A stretch of 28,995 nucleotides of DNA from a virus. A program made the position numbers and the translations under genes. Of this stretch, positions 18,647 through 27,001 are shown one piece after another. Location of the stretch: positions 1-28,995 of IMG/VR virus record IMGVR_UViG_3300022699_000028; one strand, written 5' to 3'. Numbering within the stretch: position 1 is the first letter of the stretch; each line of letters begins with the position of its first letter. The notes beneath the pieces were generated by a model. The model saw only the letters and a list, made by a program, of their open reading frames with translations, had not been told where the DNA came from and ran no database searches.

Positions 18647-20853
18647 ACAAGGTTGATATTTACGTCAACGGCTACCGCCTTGACATTTTTGATGACGAGC
18701 AGATCAGCATCAACCTATCGGTGCAGAACGTGCAGGACATCAGCAAGGTGTTCACGGACTTCACGCAGAGCTTTACGGTACCTGCAAGCCCACGCAACAA
18801 CGAGATCCTTGCGTACTACTACAAGCCCGATGTAACCTCTGCGAGCATAACCACTTCGAGCGAAGGTGGCTTGCCAATTTGGAATAGCATCGGAATCCAA
18901 TGGCAGTCCCTCGTGACTACTTGGAACGCAGGTGGAGCGAGTGACAAGGTCACCAATACCTTTGACGGACGCTTGCGTCAGGAAGCAAGAATCGAAATCA
19001 ACTCGCTCCCATTCCGCACGGGGGTGATTGAGATTGAAAGCGTGCAGCTCAAAGGCACGGAGCCGTATGCCTACACGATGACTTTTTATGGGGACTTGGT
19101 GAGCCTTACCGACCTGTTTGGTGATGACCACCTGTACGATCTAAACTTCAGCGCATACGACCACGACTACACCGATGACGAGGTTCGCTTCCGTTTTGCT
19201 TCAGACACGGATGCTGACTTCTTTTACCCGCTTATGAGTCCGGTTAAGAATTGGTACTACGATTCCAATATCGCAGACGTAGGCGATTCAAACATCGCAG
19301 CAAACGGATCAGCAACGGCTCACGGCATCCATTGGTACGAATTAAAGCCTGCCCTCAAGGTTACGGCAATACTTACTGCAATACAAGCAAAATACGGAAT
19401 CACATTCACGGGTGACTTCTTGACATCGATTCCGTTTGTTGACCTGTCGCTATGGCTGCACCGAACCGAAGGCTATCTATTCTCAAGTGGAAACGACATC
19501 GCTTGGACGTTGATTAACTTCAACCGAAACACGGGAAGCGGCAGCGACTTTAACTTGACCACCGAAACGTGGACAAGCCCTGCTGACAACGACTATCAGT
19601 TCTTGATCACTATGGGAAGCGGCACCGAGAACTACGAGCTTGGTGTTTTCTTCAATGGTCAGCTTCAAGCAACCGCACTCGTTGATGACCACGTCACAAG
19701 CATTCAACGCAGCTTTGATTTGTATGTGCCTCTCGGAACGAACGTGCAGTTGGCAATCCGCCCACAGGCAGCAAACTCAATCACGTTCCAATGCACCGAC
19801 TACTCGGTTGACCAATTAGACCGTGAGACGGGCTTGCCTGTTGCAAACGAGTTCTCAGTTGACCAAACCACCACTCAGACAATCACCTTCAAGGTGGTGG
19901 TCTCTGACCTGATGCCTGAGATGCGGGTCGTTGACTTCTTGACGGGCATCGTGAAGATGCACAATTTGGTCATCGTGCCAAACAGTTCTACCTCGTTTTT
20001 GCTTCAGCCGTTGAGCGATTGGTACAACGATAGCGTTGACCAATACTATCAAACCTACTTTGACATCACTCAATACACAGTGGGCAGACCGCCTGTATAT
20101 CGTGAGATTGAGTTCAAGTATCAAGAGACAGAGCAGATACTCGGATTCCAATATCAGCAAACGAACTCAATCGGATTCGGTGACCTGAGGTCTACGTTTA
20201 ATTTTGACGCTGAGAACTTCAGCATCGAGCTTCCGTTTGAATGCCCATTGTTTGAGCGACTGACAAATGAGAATGGTGGTGCGCTGACGAATGTACTTTG
20301 CTACAAGAGCATCACGACTGAGGCAGACGATCAGGGCAACTTCAACCCGTACTTAGGTGCGCCTGTATTGTTCTACGGGTACTTTGATACTTACGACCTA
20401 ACGTCAAACCCAATAGCATACGTTGACTCTGACGGCACCACCGTCCGCACAATCAGCACTTGTTGGTATGCCAACGTATCTAACCGATACGACCAAACGC
20501 TCTTTGATGCAAATAGTATGTGTTTTGGTGCAAACATTGACCCCTACTTTTTGCAGGTGGTCAAGAACGGCTTGTACTACAACTATTGGGCGGACTACAT
20601 CACGACCCTGTACAACAAGAGCCGGAGGCTCGTGAGTGTCTCTGCGGTGCTACCAATCGGTGAGATCATCACATTGAACCTGCAAAACAAGGTGATTTGG
20701 AACAACACCAAGTACACCGTGAACTCCGTGTCAGTGAATATGACTACGGGCAAGTGCAATTTTGAATTGTTGAACGATGACCAATCTACAACGTCAGGCA
20801 TTTACTCAACGCCATCCGAACCATTGAACCCTGTCGAAGAAGAAGAAGCGTAG
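18643..20853 (+). CDS. Large tail/baseplate protein (736 aa)
   Basis: 736 residues, the longest virion protein. The start KVDIYVNGYRLDIFDDEQIS, then FTDFTQSFTVPASPRNNEIL, looks like the N-terminal domain of baseplate or tail-tip proteins. The middle has jelly-roll-like beta patterns (residues about 290-390). The region FKVVVSDLMPEMRVVDFLTG, then VKMHNLVIVPN, resembles a gp27/hub-like fold. No peptidase motif was noticed. It lies just upstream of the tape measure, an unusual order. Probably the tip or hub that carries the fibre. Confidence 0.55.
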   Translation: MNKVDIYVNGYRLDIFDDEQISINLSVQNVQDISKVFTDFTQSFTVPASPRNNEILAYYYKPDVTSASITTSSEGGLPIWNSIGIQWQSLVTTWNAGGASDKVTNTFDGRLRQEARIEINSLPFRTGVIEIESVQLKGTEPYAYTMTFYGDLVSLTDLFGDDHLYDLNFSAYDHDYTDDEVRFRFASDTDADFFYPLMSPVKNWYYDSNIADVGDSNIAANGSATAHGIHWYELKPALKVTAILTAIQAKYGITFTGDFLTSIPFVDLSLWLHRTEGYLFSSGNDIAWTLINFNRNTGSGSDFNLTTETWTSPADNDYQFLITMGSGTENYELGVFFNGQLQATALVDDHVTSIQRSFDLYVPLGTNVQLAIRPQAANSITFQCTDYSVDQLDRETGLPVANEFSVDQTTTQTITFKVVVSDLMPEMRVVDFLTGIVKMHNLVIVPNSSTSFLLQPLSDWYNDSVDQYYQTYFDITQYTVGRPPVYREIEFKYQETEQILGFQYQQTNSIGFGDLRSTFNFDAENFSIELPFECPLFERLTNENGGALTNVLCYKSITTEADDQGNFNPYLGAPVLFYGYFDTYDLTSNPIAYVDSDGTTVRTISTCWYANVSNRYDQTLFDANSMCFGANIDPYFLQVVKNGLYYNYWADYITTLYNKSRRLVSVSAVLPIGEIITLNLQNKVIWNNTKYTVNSVSVNMTTGKCNFELLNDDQSTTSGIYSTPSEPLNPVEEEEA

Positions 20854-20854
20854 T

Positions 20855-21013
20855 ATGAAAAAAGGTTTTGTAAGTTATTTAGTTGACGTGCTTCAATCTG
20901 AAGATTGGGTAGGGGTCAGCGAAAACGTAGAGATAGCAAAAGGCAAGTACCACCTCCCAAGCACTTGGCAAGACGCAAAAAAGATCATTAGAAGGCAATG
21001 GCTGAAGAAGTAA
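20855..21013 (+). CDS. Small protein of unknown function (52 aa)
   Basis: ATG 20855 follows the preceding TAG by one base and opens 52 codons: MKKGFVSYLVDVLQSEDWVG, VSENVEIAKGKYHLPSTWQD, then a basic end. Compact alpha/beta look. It overlaps the tape measure start by 16 bases in another frame. The GTTATTTAGTTGA box lies inside its codons 7-11. Place and spacing make it probable; function unknown, perhaps a tail assembly cofactor. Confidence 0.65.
   Translation: MKKGFVSYLVDVLQSEDWVGVSENVEIAKGKYHLPSTWQDAKKIIRRQWLKK
20874..20886 (+). promoter_or_regulatory. GTTATTTAGTTGA late box upstream of the tape measure
   Basis: Identical over 13 bases to the box before terminase (14205), although here it also encodes part of the 52-residue protein. 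Confidence 0.4.
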
Positions 21014-22539
21014 ATATTAATATTAGCATCACCACGAATGCTACCCCTGTTGCCTCTAAAATCACGAAAGAGCTTGAGGGTGTACGCAAGGAGGCCAAAG
21101 CCGTCAAGGATGATTTAAACGGCATCACAGAGCCTGTCAAGCAAGGCACAAAGGACTTTGAGACCCTCAAGAATGCGGTGTCACCTATCAAGGGACTAAT
21201 CAACGACTTGACGGGTGGTATGTCAGATGCCTTCTTTCAGGCGTTTGCATCAGTAAAAGCTACTACCAAAGGCATCAAAGGTCTTGACCTTGCTCTCAAA
21301 ACGGCTGCATTTGGTATCGCCATCCTTGCCATTCAAGGCATCATTCAGCTCTACGATGAGTTGGTGCAGAGCGAAGAAGAAGAAGCAGAGGCTCTGAAGA
21401 AGGCTACTGACGCACGAAAAGAATACGTTGCAGAGCTGCGCAATGTTGCTGATGCTCTTGACAAAGAGCAAAAGGCTCGTAGTGGTGGTACAAACGCACT
21501 CAAGCGTGAGGTCGCTGAACTTGAGGCTTCAGGAGCAGCAAGCTCAAAAATATATGAAAAACGCAAAGCACTTCTTCAACAAGAGAAGTTAGACCTCATT
21601 CGCAGAAAAGAGTTCTTGTTTGATGACGCAGAGGCCCAACTTGACATTAGCCAACAGATTCTTGACAAGGAGTCAGAGCTTCGTGCGCTTAATTTATCAA
21701 ACCAAAAGTCGATCAACGAGAAGCGAAAGGCGAACTCAGCGAAGGCAGCACAGGATCGCTTTGAGATTCTAAATCGTGAGAACCAAAGACGTGAGGAGGC
21801 TCTCAAGACACACGAGGAGAATGTTGCTCGCATTGCAAAAGAGGCTCGTGAGAAGCGCATTGCTGATATCGTATCTATCGCTCAGTTCGAACAGGACGAG
21901 GATATGCGTGCTTTCAACGCTGAGCTTGAGCGTCTGAAAAAGCAGAAGGAGGCAGCAGATGCGAAAGACAAAATCCGCAAAGAAGACCTTGAAAAGGAAC
22001 GCAACTACCGTCAGCAGCTTCAAGACCTTGCAACCGACTCAGCCCTCGGCACCATCTCAGCCCTCAAGGAGCTGAACAGTATCTACGATGCCAACAACAA
22101 GGAGGCTGCTCAAAAGGCGTTTAATCGCCAAAAAGCCCTAAACATTGGTGAGACAATCATCTCTACCTATTCAACGGCTCAAAAGGCGTATGCCTCTCAG
22201 TTCACTCCTGTACCTACACCTGACTCACCTGCTCGTGGTGCTATCGCTGCGGGTATCGCTATTGCAGGTGGCCTTGCTCGTATCGCTGCCATCAGCGCAC
22301 AAAAGTTCCAATGGAGCGACCAAGAGCCTGCCACTCCATCAGCATCCGGTGCGGCAGCAGGAGGCGGTTCAATCCCACAACCTCAATTCAACATCGTTGG
22401 GCAGAGTGGAACCAACCAACTTGCAGCAGGCATAGGCGCACAATTCGACCAACCACTTCGTGCGTATGTGGTAGGAGGCGAAGTATCAACCGCACAAGAA
22501 CTTGAAAGACGTAGAGTAAGAACTGCAACATTCGGCTAA
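20998..22539 (+). CDS. Tail tape measure protein (short)
   Basis: 513 residues. Residues 1-60 are helical, and a hydrophobic segment lies at about 102-119 (TAAFGIAILAIQGIIQLYDE). Long charged coiled coils run from 120 to 360, for example KAAQDRFEILNRENQRREEA. A Gly/Ala-rich hydrophobic part follows (GAIAAGIAIAGGLARIAAIS). The C-terminal end is NQLAAGIGAQFDQPLRAYVV then GGEVSTAQELERRRVRTATFG. Coiled coils plus a membrane-capable segment are typical of tape measures. At about 0.15 nm per residue it would set a tail near 75 nm, so a siphovirus with a short tail. It shares TAATG with the protease gene. Confidence 0.85.
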   Translation: MAEEVNINISITTNATPVASKITKELEGVRKEAKAVKDDLNGITEPVKQGTKDFETLKNAVSPIKGLINDLTGGMSDAFFQAFASVKATTKGIKGLDLALKTAAFGIAILAIQGIIQLYDELVQSEEEEAEALKKATDARKEYVAELRNVADALDKEQKARSGGTNALKREVAELEASGAASSKIYEKRKALLQQEKLDLIRRKEFLFDDAEAQLDISQQILDKESELRALNLSNQKSINEKRKANSAKAAQDRFEILNRENQRREEALKTHEENVARIAKEAREKRIADIVSIAQFEQDEDMRAFNAELERLKKQKEAADAKDKIRKEDLEKERNYRQQLQDLATDSALGTISALKELNSIYDANNKEAAQKAFNRQKALNIGETIISTYSTAQKAYASQFTPVPTPDSPARGAIAAGIAIAGGLARIAAISAQKFQWSDQEPATPSASGAAAGGGSIPQPQFNIVGQSGTNQLAAGIGAQFDQPLRAYVVGGEVSTAQELERRRVRTATFG

Positions 22540-23471
22540 TGAACCTCATTGAACTTATACTTGACGAAACGATGGCCCTCACGGGCATCGATGCCATCTC
22601 ATTGGTAGAGCATCCTGCCATCGAAGAAGACTTCATCGCACTCAACGCTCAGAAGCGTCAGCTCTTTGCGATGCAAAACCAAGAGAAGCGTCTGCTGATG
22701 GGTGCGGCACTCGTGCCGGACAAGCCGATCTATCGCACCGATGGCGAGAACGAATACTACGTCTACTTCTCAAAGGACACCGTGCGAAAGGCAATGGAGT
22801 TGTTTTTCAAGAACGGCTACCAAAACAACGCTACCATCGAACACGACTACGATGTGGACGGCACTACGATTGTGGAGTCGTGGATCATCGAGGACGAGAC
22901 CCTTGACAAGAGCCGTGCCTACGGCCTTGATCTGCCTGTCGGAACGTGGATGGTGTCTATGAAGATTGACAACGAAAGCATTTGGAGGCGTGTGAAGGAT
23001 GGCGAGTTTAAGGGCTTCAGTATCGAAGGGTACTTCGTTGACAAGATGAACTTCGCCAAACAAGACCTTGCCAAGATCGAGGAGCAAGAGGCAGCCCTCG
23101 CATTGTCGCAAATCGTAGCTATCATCAAACGTGACGGACGCAAGAAGTCAGGAAAGCGTGTAGAGATGGAATCGTTTGCGGACTATCCTGAGGCGGTCAG
23201 CAACAACGCCAAGCGTGGCATCGAGCTGAACGAAAAGGGCGGCAACAAATGCGCTACGGCAGTAGGCAAGTTGCGTGGTCAGCAGCTCGCACAGGGCAAG
23301 CCATTGAGTGTAGAGACCATCACACGGATGCACTCTTACCTATCAAGAGCCGAGACCTACTACGATGAAAACGACACCACCGCTTGCGGCACCATCAGCT
23401 ACCTTTTGTGGGGTGGTCTTGCAGGCAAGCGTTGGGCGGAATCTAAACTGAAAGAACTCGGTAAATTATGA
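22539..23471 (+). CDS. Prohead protease (XkdF-like) with C-terminal extra domain
   Basis: 310 residues. The start MNLIELILDETMALTGIDAI, then VEHPAIEEDF, is typical of XkdF-like (peptidase S78-type) prohead proteases. Likely catalytic residues are H102 in TIEHDYDVDG and S161 in FKGFSIEGYF. It would cut the scaffold during capsid maturation. Residues 212-310 (ESFADYPEAVSNNAKRGIEL, then SVETITRMHSYLSRAETYYD, then LLWGGLAGKRWAESKL) form a separate helical domain that I have seen fused to such proteases in Bacteroidetes phages. Start overlaps the tape measure stop by one base. Confidence 0.8.
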   Translation: MNLIELILDETMALTGIDAISLVEHPAIEEDFIALNAQKRQLFAMQNQEKRLLMGAALVPDKPIYRTDGENEYYVYFSKDTVRKAMELFFKNGYQNNATIEHDYDVDGTTIVESWIIEDETLDKSRAYGLDLPVGTWMVSMKIDNESIWRRVKDGEFKGFSIEGYFVDKMNFAKQDLAKIEEQEAALALSQIVAIIKRDGRKKSGKRVEMESFADYPEAVSNNAKRGIELNEKGGNKCATAVGKLRGQQLAQGKPLSVETITRMHSYLSRAETYYDENDTTACGTISYLLWGGLAGKRWAESKLKELGKL

Positions 23472-24097
23472 CCACTACACTAAACTCGGCTATCAAGGTT
23501 CAGACGGATGTCATCACGGATGCGGAGCGTCTGACCTACGCCATTGAAGAAGGCTCTATTGTACAAACCGAGACGGGCTATTGGATTGTGCGTAGCGGTG
23601 CTTGGGTCAATCTGAACTCAAGCGATGCTCAAGGGCTTGGTTGGGTGCGTTGGGATGATGGGCAGTACACCTCAAGCAGTAAGCTGACGTTTGCTGATGG
23701 TGTGGCTGCTTTGCTGCCGAATAACGGAGCAACAATCACCTCATACCTCAACACTCCGTCTGACCTGTACAACCCCACCACAGGGCGTGTATATGGCATT
23801 AAAGAGAACGATACCTACGTTGCAACAGTCGTGTTCAAAGCGAGCGCAGCAAACGCACAACAAAGCTACGGGGAGTTGCGCCTTGAGGGAGGTAACGGAA
23901 CGCCATACGAGCGATTGGCTTCGACCATTAGTTTCCCACGAGGCAACGCAGTAGAGCATCCATTTCACCAAGTGTTCCAATACTACGTGGATGAGGACTT
24001 CATCACCAACGGCAACTTTTGGCAGTTGACCGCAGTCGGTGGGGACATCCTTGTGTGGGATATTATTTTCTTCATTCAAAGAACCCAATCACGATGA
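23468..24097 (+). CDS. Virion protein, possible head fibre or decoration protein (209 aa)
   Basis: 209 residues. Residues 1-75 are a short helical/strand N-terminus (TTTLNSAIKVQTDVITDAER). Residues 75-209 look like a single beta jelly-roll: LTFADGVAALLPNNGATITS, VATVVFKASAANAQQSYGEL, then NFWQLTAVGGDILVWDIIFF. Such N-terminal anchor plus C-terminal jelly-roll proteins decorate capsids or act as head fibres. It lies between the protease and scaffold. Starts and ends in ATGA-type overlaps. Confidence 0.55.
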   Translation: MTTTLNSAIKVQTDVITDAERLTYAIEEGSIVQTETGYWIVRSGAWVNLNSSDAQGLGWVRWDDGQYTSSSKLTFADGVAALLPNNGATITSYLNTPSDLYNPTTGRVYGIKENDTYVATVVFKASAANAQQSYGELRLEGGNGTPYERLASTISFPRGNAVEHPFHQVFQYYVDEDFITNGNFWQLTAVGGDILVWDIIFFIQRTQSR

Positions 24098-24318
24098 TGA
24101 GACCACAACGTCTCCCCGTAGCCTCACCAAGAGGCGGCAACAGGGGATGTCTATGCAAGAACAACACCTACTCACGAGCGTGCTGCGATGGGTCTCTGCA
24201 AGCGCAGGGTGTCGGCTCACTCGTAGGTCAGGGCATTAGCGTCCGCATACGAGGCGAGGAATGGCAGACCATCAACACCCGATGGGAGGCTACCAACACG
24301 CTTTGGCAGGACTTGTAA
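24094..24318 (+). CDS. Small cysteine-rich protein (74 aa)
   Basis: 74 residues from ATG 24094 (overlap with the previous stop); upstream in-frame codons to 24019 are rejected. The N-terminal part has RGGNRGCLCKNNTYSRACCD with cysteines 19, 21, 29 and 30, which could hold a zinc or form disulfides. The rest is beta-like with WQTINTRWEATNTLWQDL at the end. The GCLC...CCDGSLQAQG pattern resembles a small protein beside capsid genes in other Bacteroidetes phages. Function unknown. Confidence 0.65.
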   Translation: MMRPQRLPVASPRGGNRGCLCKNNTYSRACCDGSLQAQGVGSLVGQGISVRIRGEEWQTINTRWEATNTLWQDL

Positions 24319-24344
24319 AAATGTAACAATTAACCAACCCCTTT

Positions 24345-24357
24345 TTATTTAGTTAGA
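24345..24357 (+). promoter_or_regulatory. TTATTTAGTTAGA late box before the scaffold gene
   Basis: Lies immediately before ATG 24359, in the 40-base gap after the cysteine-rich gene. It differs from the best late box in two or three positions. Confidence 0.4.
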
Positions 24358-24358
24358 T

Positions 24359-24958
24359 ATGAAAGCAAATTCAATCCTAAACCGAATCCTTGCAGAATTG
24401 GCCTCCGTGCGTGAGGTTAAGTTTGCAACTATGAACCTTGAGAACGGAGCCGTTCTTGAGGCTGAAGCCTTTGAAGCAGGCAACGAAGTTTTTGTCGTTA
24501 GTGGCGAAGACCGTGTACCTGCTCCCGTAGGAGAACACAAGCTCGAAGATGGTCGCATCCTCGTGATTGTTGAAGAAGGAATGATTGCAGAGATCAAAGA
24601 AACTGAAGCTCCGGTTGAAGTTGAAGTTGAGATGCAGTCAGAAGAAGCCGTTGCAGTTGCTGAAGAAGTAGCTGAGGAGGCCGTGTCTGAAGTAGCCCAA
24701 GAGGTTGTTGCCGTTATCGAGGTAGCAGTCGCTGAAGCCGTTGCTCCACTTGTTGAGGAGATTCAGAACGAGATGAAAAAAATGAAGGATGAGATGGCTA
24801 AGTACAAAGAGGAGATGGCTTCTGCAAAGAAGGAGTTTTCTGCTCAAGCTGCTGCCAAGCCAATCAAGCACAATCCTGCAACAAAGCAAGCCAACAAGGT
24901 TGAATTTAATCGTCCGATGAAGTCGATTGACCGAGTCCTTGCACGTCTTAACAAATAA
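24359..24958 (+). CDS. Capsid scaffolding protein candidate
   Basis: 199 residues. Residues 18-80 (EVKFATMNLENGAVLEAEAF, then DRVPAPVGEHKLEDGRILVI) are a small beta domain. Residues 83-135 are a highly acidic E/V/A repeat. Residues 136-160 are a coiled coil (IQNEMKKMKDEMAKYKEEMA). The end is basic (KSIDRVLARLNK) and may bind the coat. Acidic coiled coil with a basic tip, placed between the protease and major capsid genes, is the classic scaffold pattern. The protein is probably degraded by the upstream protease. Confidence 0.75.
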   Translation: MKANSILNRILAELASVREVKFATMNLENGAVLEAEAFEAGNEVFVVSGEDRVPAPVGEHKLEDGRILVIVEEGMIAEIKETEAPVEVEVEMQSEEAVAVAEEVAEEAVSEVAQEVVAVIEVAVAEAVAPLVEEIQNEMKKMKDEMAKYKEEMASAKKEFSAQAAAKPIKHNPATKQANKVEFNRPMKSIDRVLARLNK

Positions 24959-24978
24959 TATAACTTACTCAAAATCAA

Positions 24979-25905
24979 ATGGCTACGACCACCTCGATCA
25001 CGACAAATTATGCGGGCAGTTTTGCCTCCAAATATATTTCTGCTGCTCTTTTGAGCGCAGACACGCTTGACAAGGGACTCATCGAGATCCTTCCAAACGT
25101 AAACTTCAAAACGACCCTTCAGAAGGTAGGTACTGATGACATCGTAAAAGATGCCACTTGTGACTTCACCGCCACCTCTACCCTCACTTTGACCGATCGT
25201 GTCCTTGAGGTAGAGCCTTTCCAAGTAAACCTTCAGCTTTGCAAGAAGGACTACTACGATTCTTGGATCGGTGGACAAATGGGCTTCTCTGCTTACGATA
25301 GCATCCCTGCTTCTTTTGCTGACTTCTTGATTGCTCACGTAGCTGCCAAGACTTCACAGAAGATTGAGCAGAACATTTGGAACGGAAACGCTGCTTCAGC
25401 AGGTGAGTTCTCAGGTCTTATCTCTTTGATGACTGCTGACTCTGACGTTGTTGACGTAACCGCTACTACCGTAACGGCTGCTAACGTAATCACCGAGCTT
25501 GGCAAGGTAATGGATGCCATCCCTGCTGCCCTTTACGGCAAGGAGGACTTGACCATCTACGTTCCACAGAATGTTGCTAAGGCTTACGTTCGTGCGCTTG
25601 GTGGCTTCGGTACTTCAGGTCTTGGTGCTAATGGTGTTGACAACAAAGGCACTATGTGGTACGGACAGGGTGACTTGTTCTTTGATGGTGTTCGTGTTGC
25701 TATGGTCAACGGACTTCCTTCTAACAAGATGGTCGCTGCTCAGTCAAGCAACCTTTACTTCGGTACAGGTCTTCTGAACGAGCGCAACGAGGTTCGTGTC
25801 CTTGATATGGCTGACCTTGACGGATCAGACAACATTCGTGTGATCTTGCGTTTCTTCGCAGGTGTACAATACGGCATCGGTTCAGACGTAGTTCTCTACT
25901 CTTAA
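24979..25905 (+). CDS. Major capsid protein (HK97 fold)
   Basis: 308 residues, directly after the scaffold gene and before a strong terminator. It has the pattern of an HK97-fold coat: an N-terminal arm (1-40), an extended-loop region, the long spine helix around ASFADFLIAHVAAKTSQKIE, and an A-domain/P-domain end (DNIRVILRFFAGVQYGIGSD). The codon use is visibly biased (GCT, ACT, GTT, CTT) unlike the GCA/CAA-rich early genes, as expected for the most highly expressed gene. A-rich leader, no Shine-Dalgarno. Confidence 0.85.
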   Translation: MATTTSITTNYAGSFASKYISAALLSADTLDKGLIEILPNVNFKTTLQKVGTDDIVKDATCDFTATSTLTLTDRVLEVEPFQVNLQLCKKDYYDSWIGGQMGFSAYDSIPASFADFLIAHVAAKTSQKIEQNIWNGNAASAGEFSGLISLMTADSDVVDVTATTVTAANVITELGKVMDAIPAALYGKEDLTIYVPQNVAKAYVRALGGFGTSGLGANGVDNKGTMWYGQGDLFFDGVRVAMVNGLPSNKMVAAQSSNLYFGTGLLNERNEVRVLDMADLDGSDNIRVILRFFAGVQYGIGSDVVLYS

Positions 25906-25924
25906 TTCGACCTAATGTAAATCA

Positions 25925-25960
25925 AGAGGGGGCTTGGGCTATGCCCTCGCCCTCTTTTTT
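25925..25960 (+). terminator. Rho-independent terminator after major capsid gene
   Basis: AGAGGG (25925-25930) pairs with CCCTCT (25950-25955), with GGC/GCC pairs inside, followed by a run of T to 25960. Confidence 0.85.
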
Positions 25961-25983
25961 AATTCTAATAAAACAAACAAACA

Positions 25984-26553
25984 ATGGCTTGTGATTTATC
26001 TTTAGGCAGAGCAATTCCGTGCAAAAATGTGGTGGGTGGCCTGCGGGCAATTTACTTCGCTGACTTCGGTGACATCCCTTTCAGCGCAATCACCTTCGCT
26101 GATGCAACCGCAACATTCGATGAAATTACCGACATCAGTGGGACTTTCACCGTTTACAAATATGACTTGAAGGGCAACTCATCTTTTGAGCAAGCATTCA
26201 ACTCAAGCCGTGAGAACGGAACGACTTTCTTCACGCAGACCCTCAACCTTTCGTTGACCAAGCTGACGAAGCAAGACAACAAGCAACTTAAAGTGATGGC
26301 ATACGGACGTCCTCAAGTAATTGTAGAGGACTACAATGGCAACGCCTTCTTTATGGGTATGCAGTATGGTGCTGAGGTAACAGGTGGCACGGTCGTGACC
26401 GGTGCTGCAATGGGTGACCTTAGCGGTTACACCTTGACGTTGGAAGGTCAGGAGAAGGCTCCTGCTTACTTCATCGAGGGTGCGGTTCAAAACAATCCTT
26501 TTGCGGGATGTTCTTCGGCTACGGTAACTATCACCGTAGGTTCAAATTCCTAA
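25984..26553 (+). CDS. Major tail tube protein candidate
   Basis: 189 residues starting MACDLSLGRAIPCKNVVGGL, then AIYFADFG. It has alternating strands with FTVYKYDLKGNSSFEQAFNS, then GTTFFTQTLNLSLTKLTKQD, and ends GDLSGYTLTLEGQEKAPAYF. This matches the tail tube proteins of Bacteroidetes siphoviruses as I know them. It has its own leader (AAAACAAACAAACAATG) and lies between two strong terminators, so it forms a separate, highly expressed unit. Placement between capsid and portal is unusual for a tail gene. Confidence 0.7.
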   Translation: MACDLSLGRAIPCKNVVGGLRAIYFADFGDIPFSAITFADATATFDEITDISGTFTVYKYDLKGNSSFEQAFNSSRENGTTFFTQTLNLSLTKLTKQDNKQLKVMAYGRPQVIVEDYNGNAFFMGMQYGAEVTGGTVVTGAAMGDLSGYTLTLEGQEKAPAYFIEGAVQNNPFAGCSSATVTITVGSNS

Positions 26554-26604
26554 CGTATATTTGCTTCAGCAATTCGAAAGAGTGCTAAAGTGATGGGATG
26601 GATT

Positions 26605-26629
26605 AGGGGCTTCGGCCCCTTTTTCTTTT
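26605..26629 (+). terminator. Rho-independent terminator with TTCG loop
   Basis: AGGGGC (26605-26610), loop TTCG, complementary GCCCCT (26615-26620), then a T-rich stretch. It closes the tail tube unit. Confidence 0.9.
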
Positions 26630-26651
26630 TCCAACAATTCAACATCCAAAG

Positions 26652-26665
26652 GTTATTTACTTGAG
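26652..26665 (+). promoter_or_regulatory. GTTATTTACTTGAG late box before the pre-portal gene
   Basis: Preceded by ATCCAAAG as at 15677 and directly adjoining ATG 26666. It comes right after a terminator, where a new promoter is needed for the portal unit. Confidence 0.45.
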
Positions 26666-27001
26666 ATGCATATTCTTCAAGTATCGGCTTCGCCTCAATC
26701 AATCACGATCATCCCACGCTCCTTCCCTGCGAGCGTCACGATTCAGTTGATTGACGAATCAACAAACACTACGGCTACACCTTCGGTGACTGCGGCCTCT
26801 GCGAATGGTTTTATGACCCTCACAGGCACTTTCTCGTTGGTCAACAACCGCTTCTATGGTTTGAAGGTTTTTAATGCGGGAAATCTAATCTATCGTGATA
26901 GGGTTTTCGTAACTTCACAAACCGAATACGACAAATTTACGGTCAATCAAAATGTCTACACCGAAGAAACAAGCTACGACAACGAGTTCATCATCATCTA
27001 A
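26666..27001 (+). CDS. Small beta-rich virion protein candidate (111 aa)
   Basis: 111 residues beginning MHILQVSASPQSITIIPRSF, then SVTIQLIDESTNTTATPSVT. It looks like a single Ig-like or beta-sandwich domain and ends EETSYDNEFIII. It overlaps the portal start by 50 bases in another frame. Together with the head gene context it could be a head-tail joining or decoration protein. Function not recognised. Confidence 0.6.
   Translation: MHILQVSASPQSITIIPRSFPASVTIQLIDESTNTTATPSVTAASANGFMTLTGTFSLVNNRFYGLKVFNAGNLIYRDRVFVTSQTEYDKFTVNQNVYTEETSYDNEFIII

Noticed and set aside
24019-24318. Extended form of the cysteine-rich protein
   Set aside because: The upstream part is out-of-frame shadow of the 23468 gene; ATG 24094 overlaps its stop as usual here.
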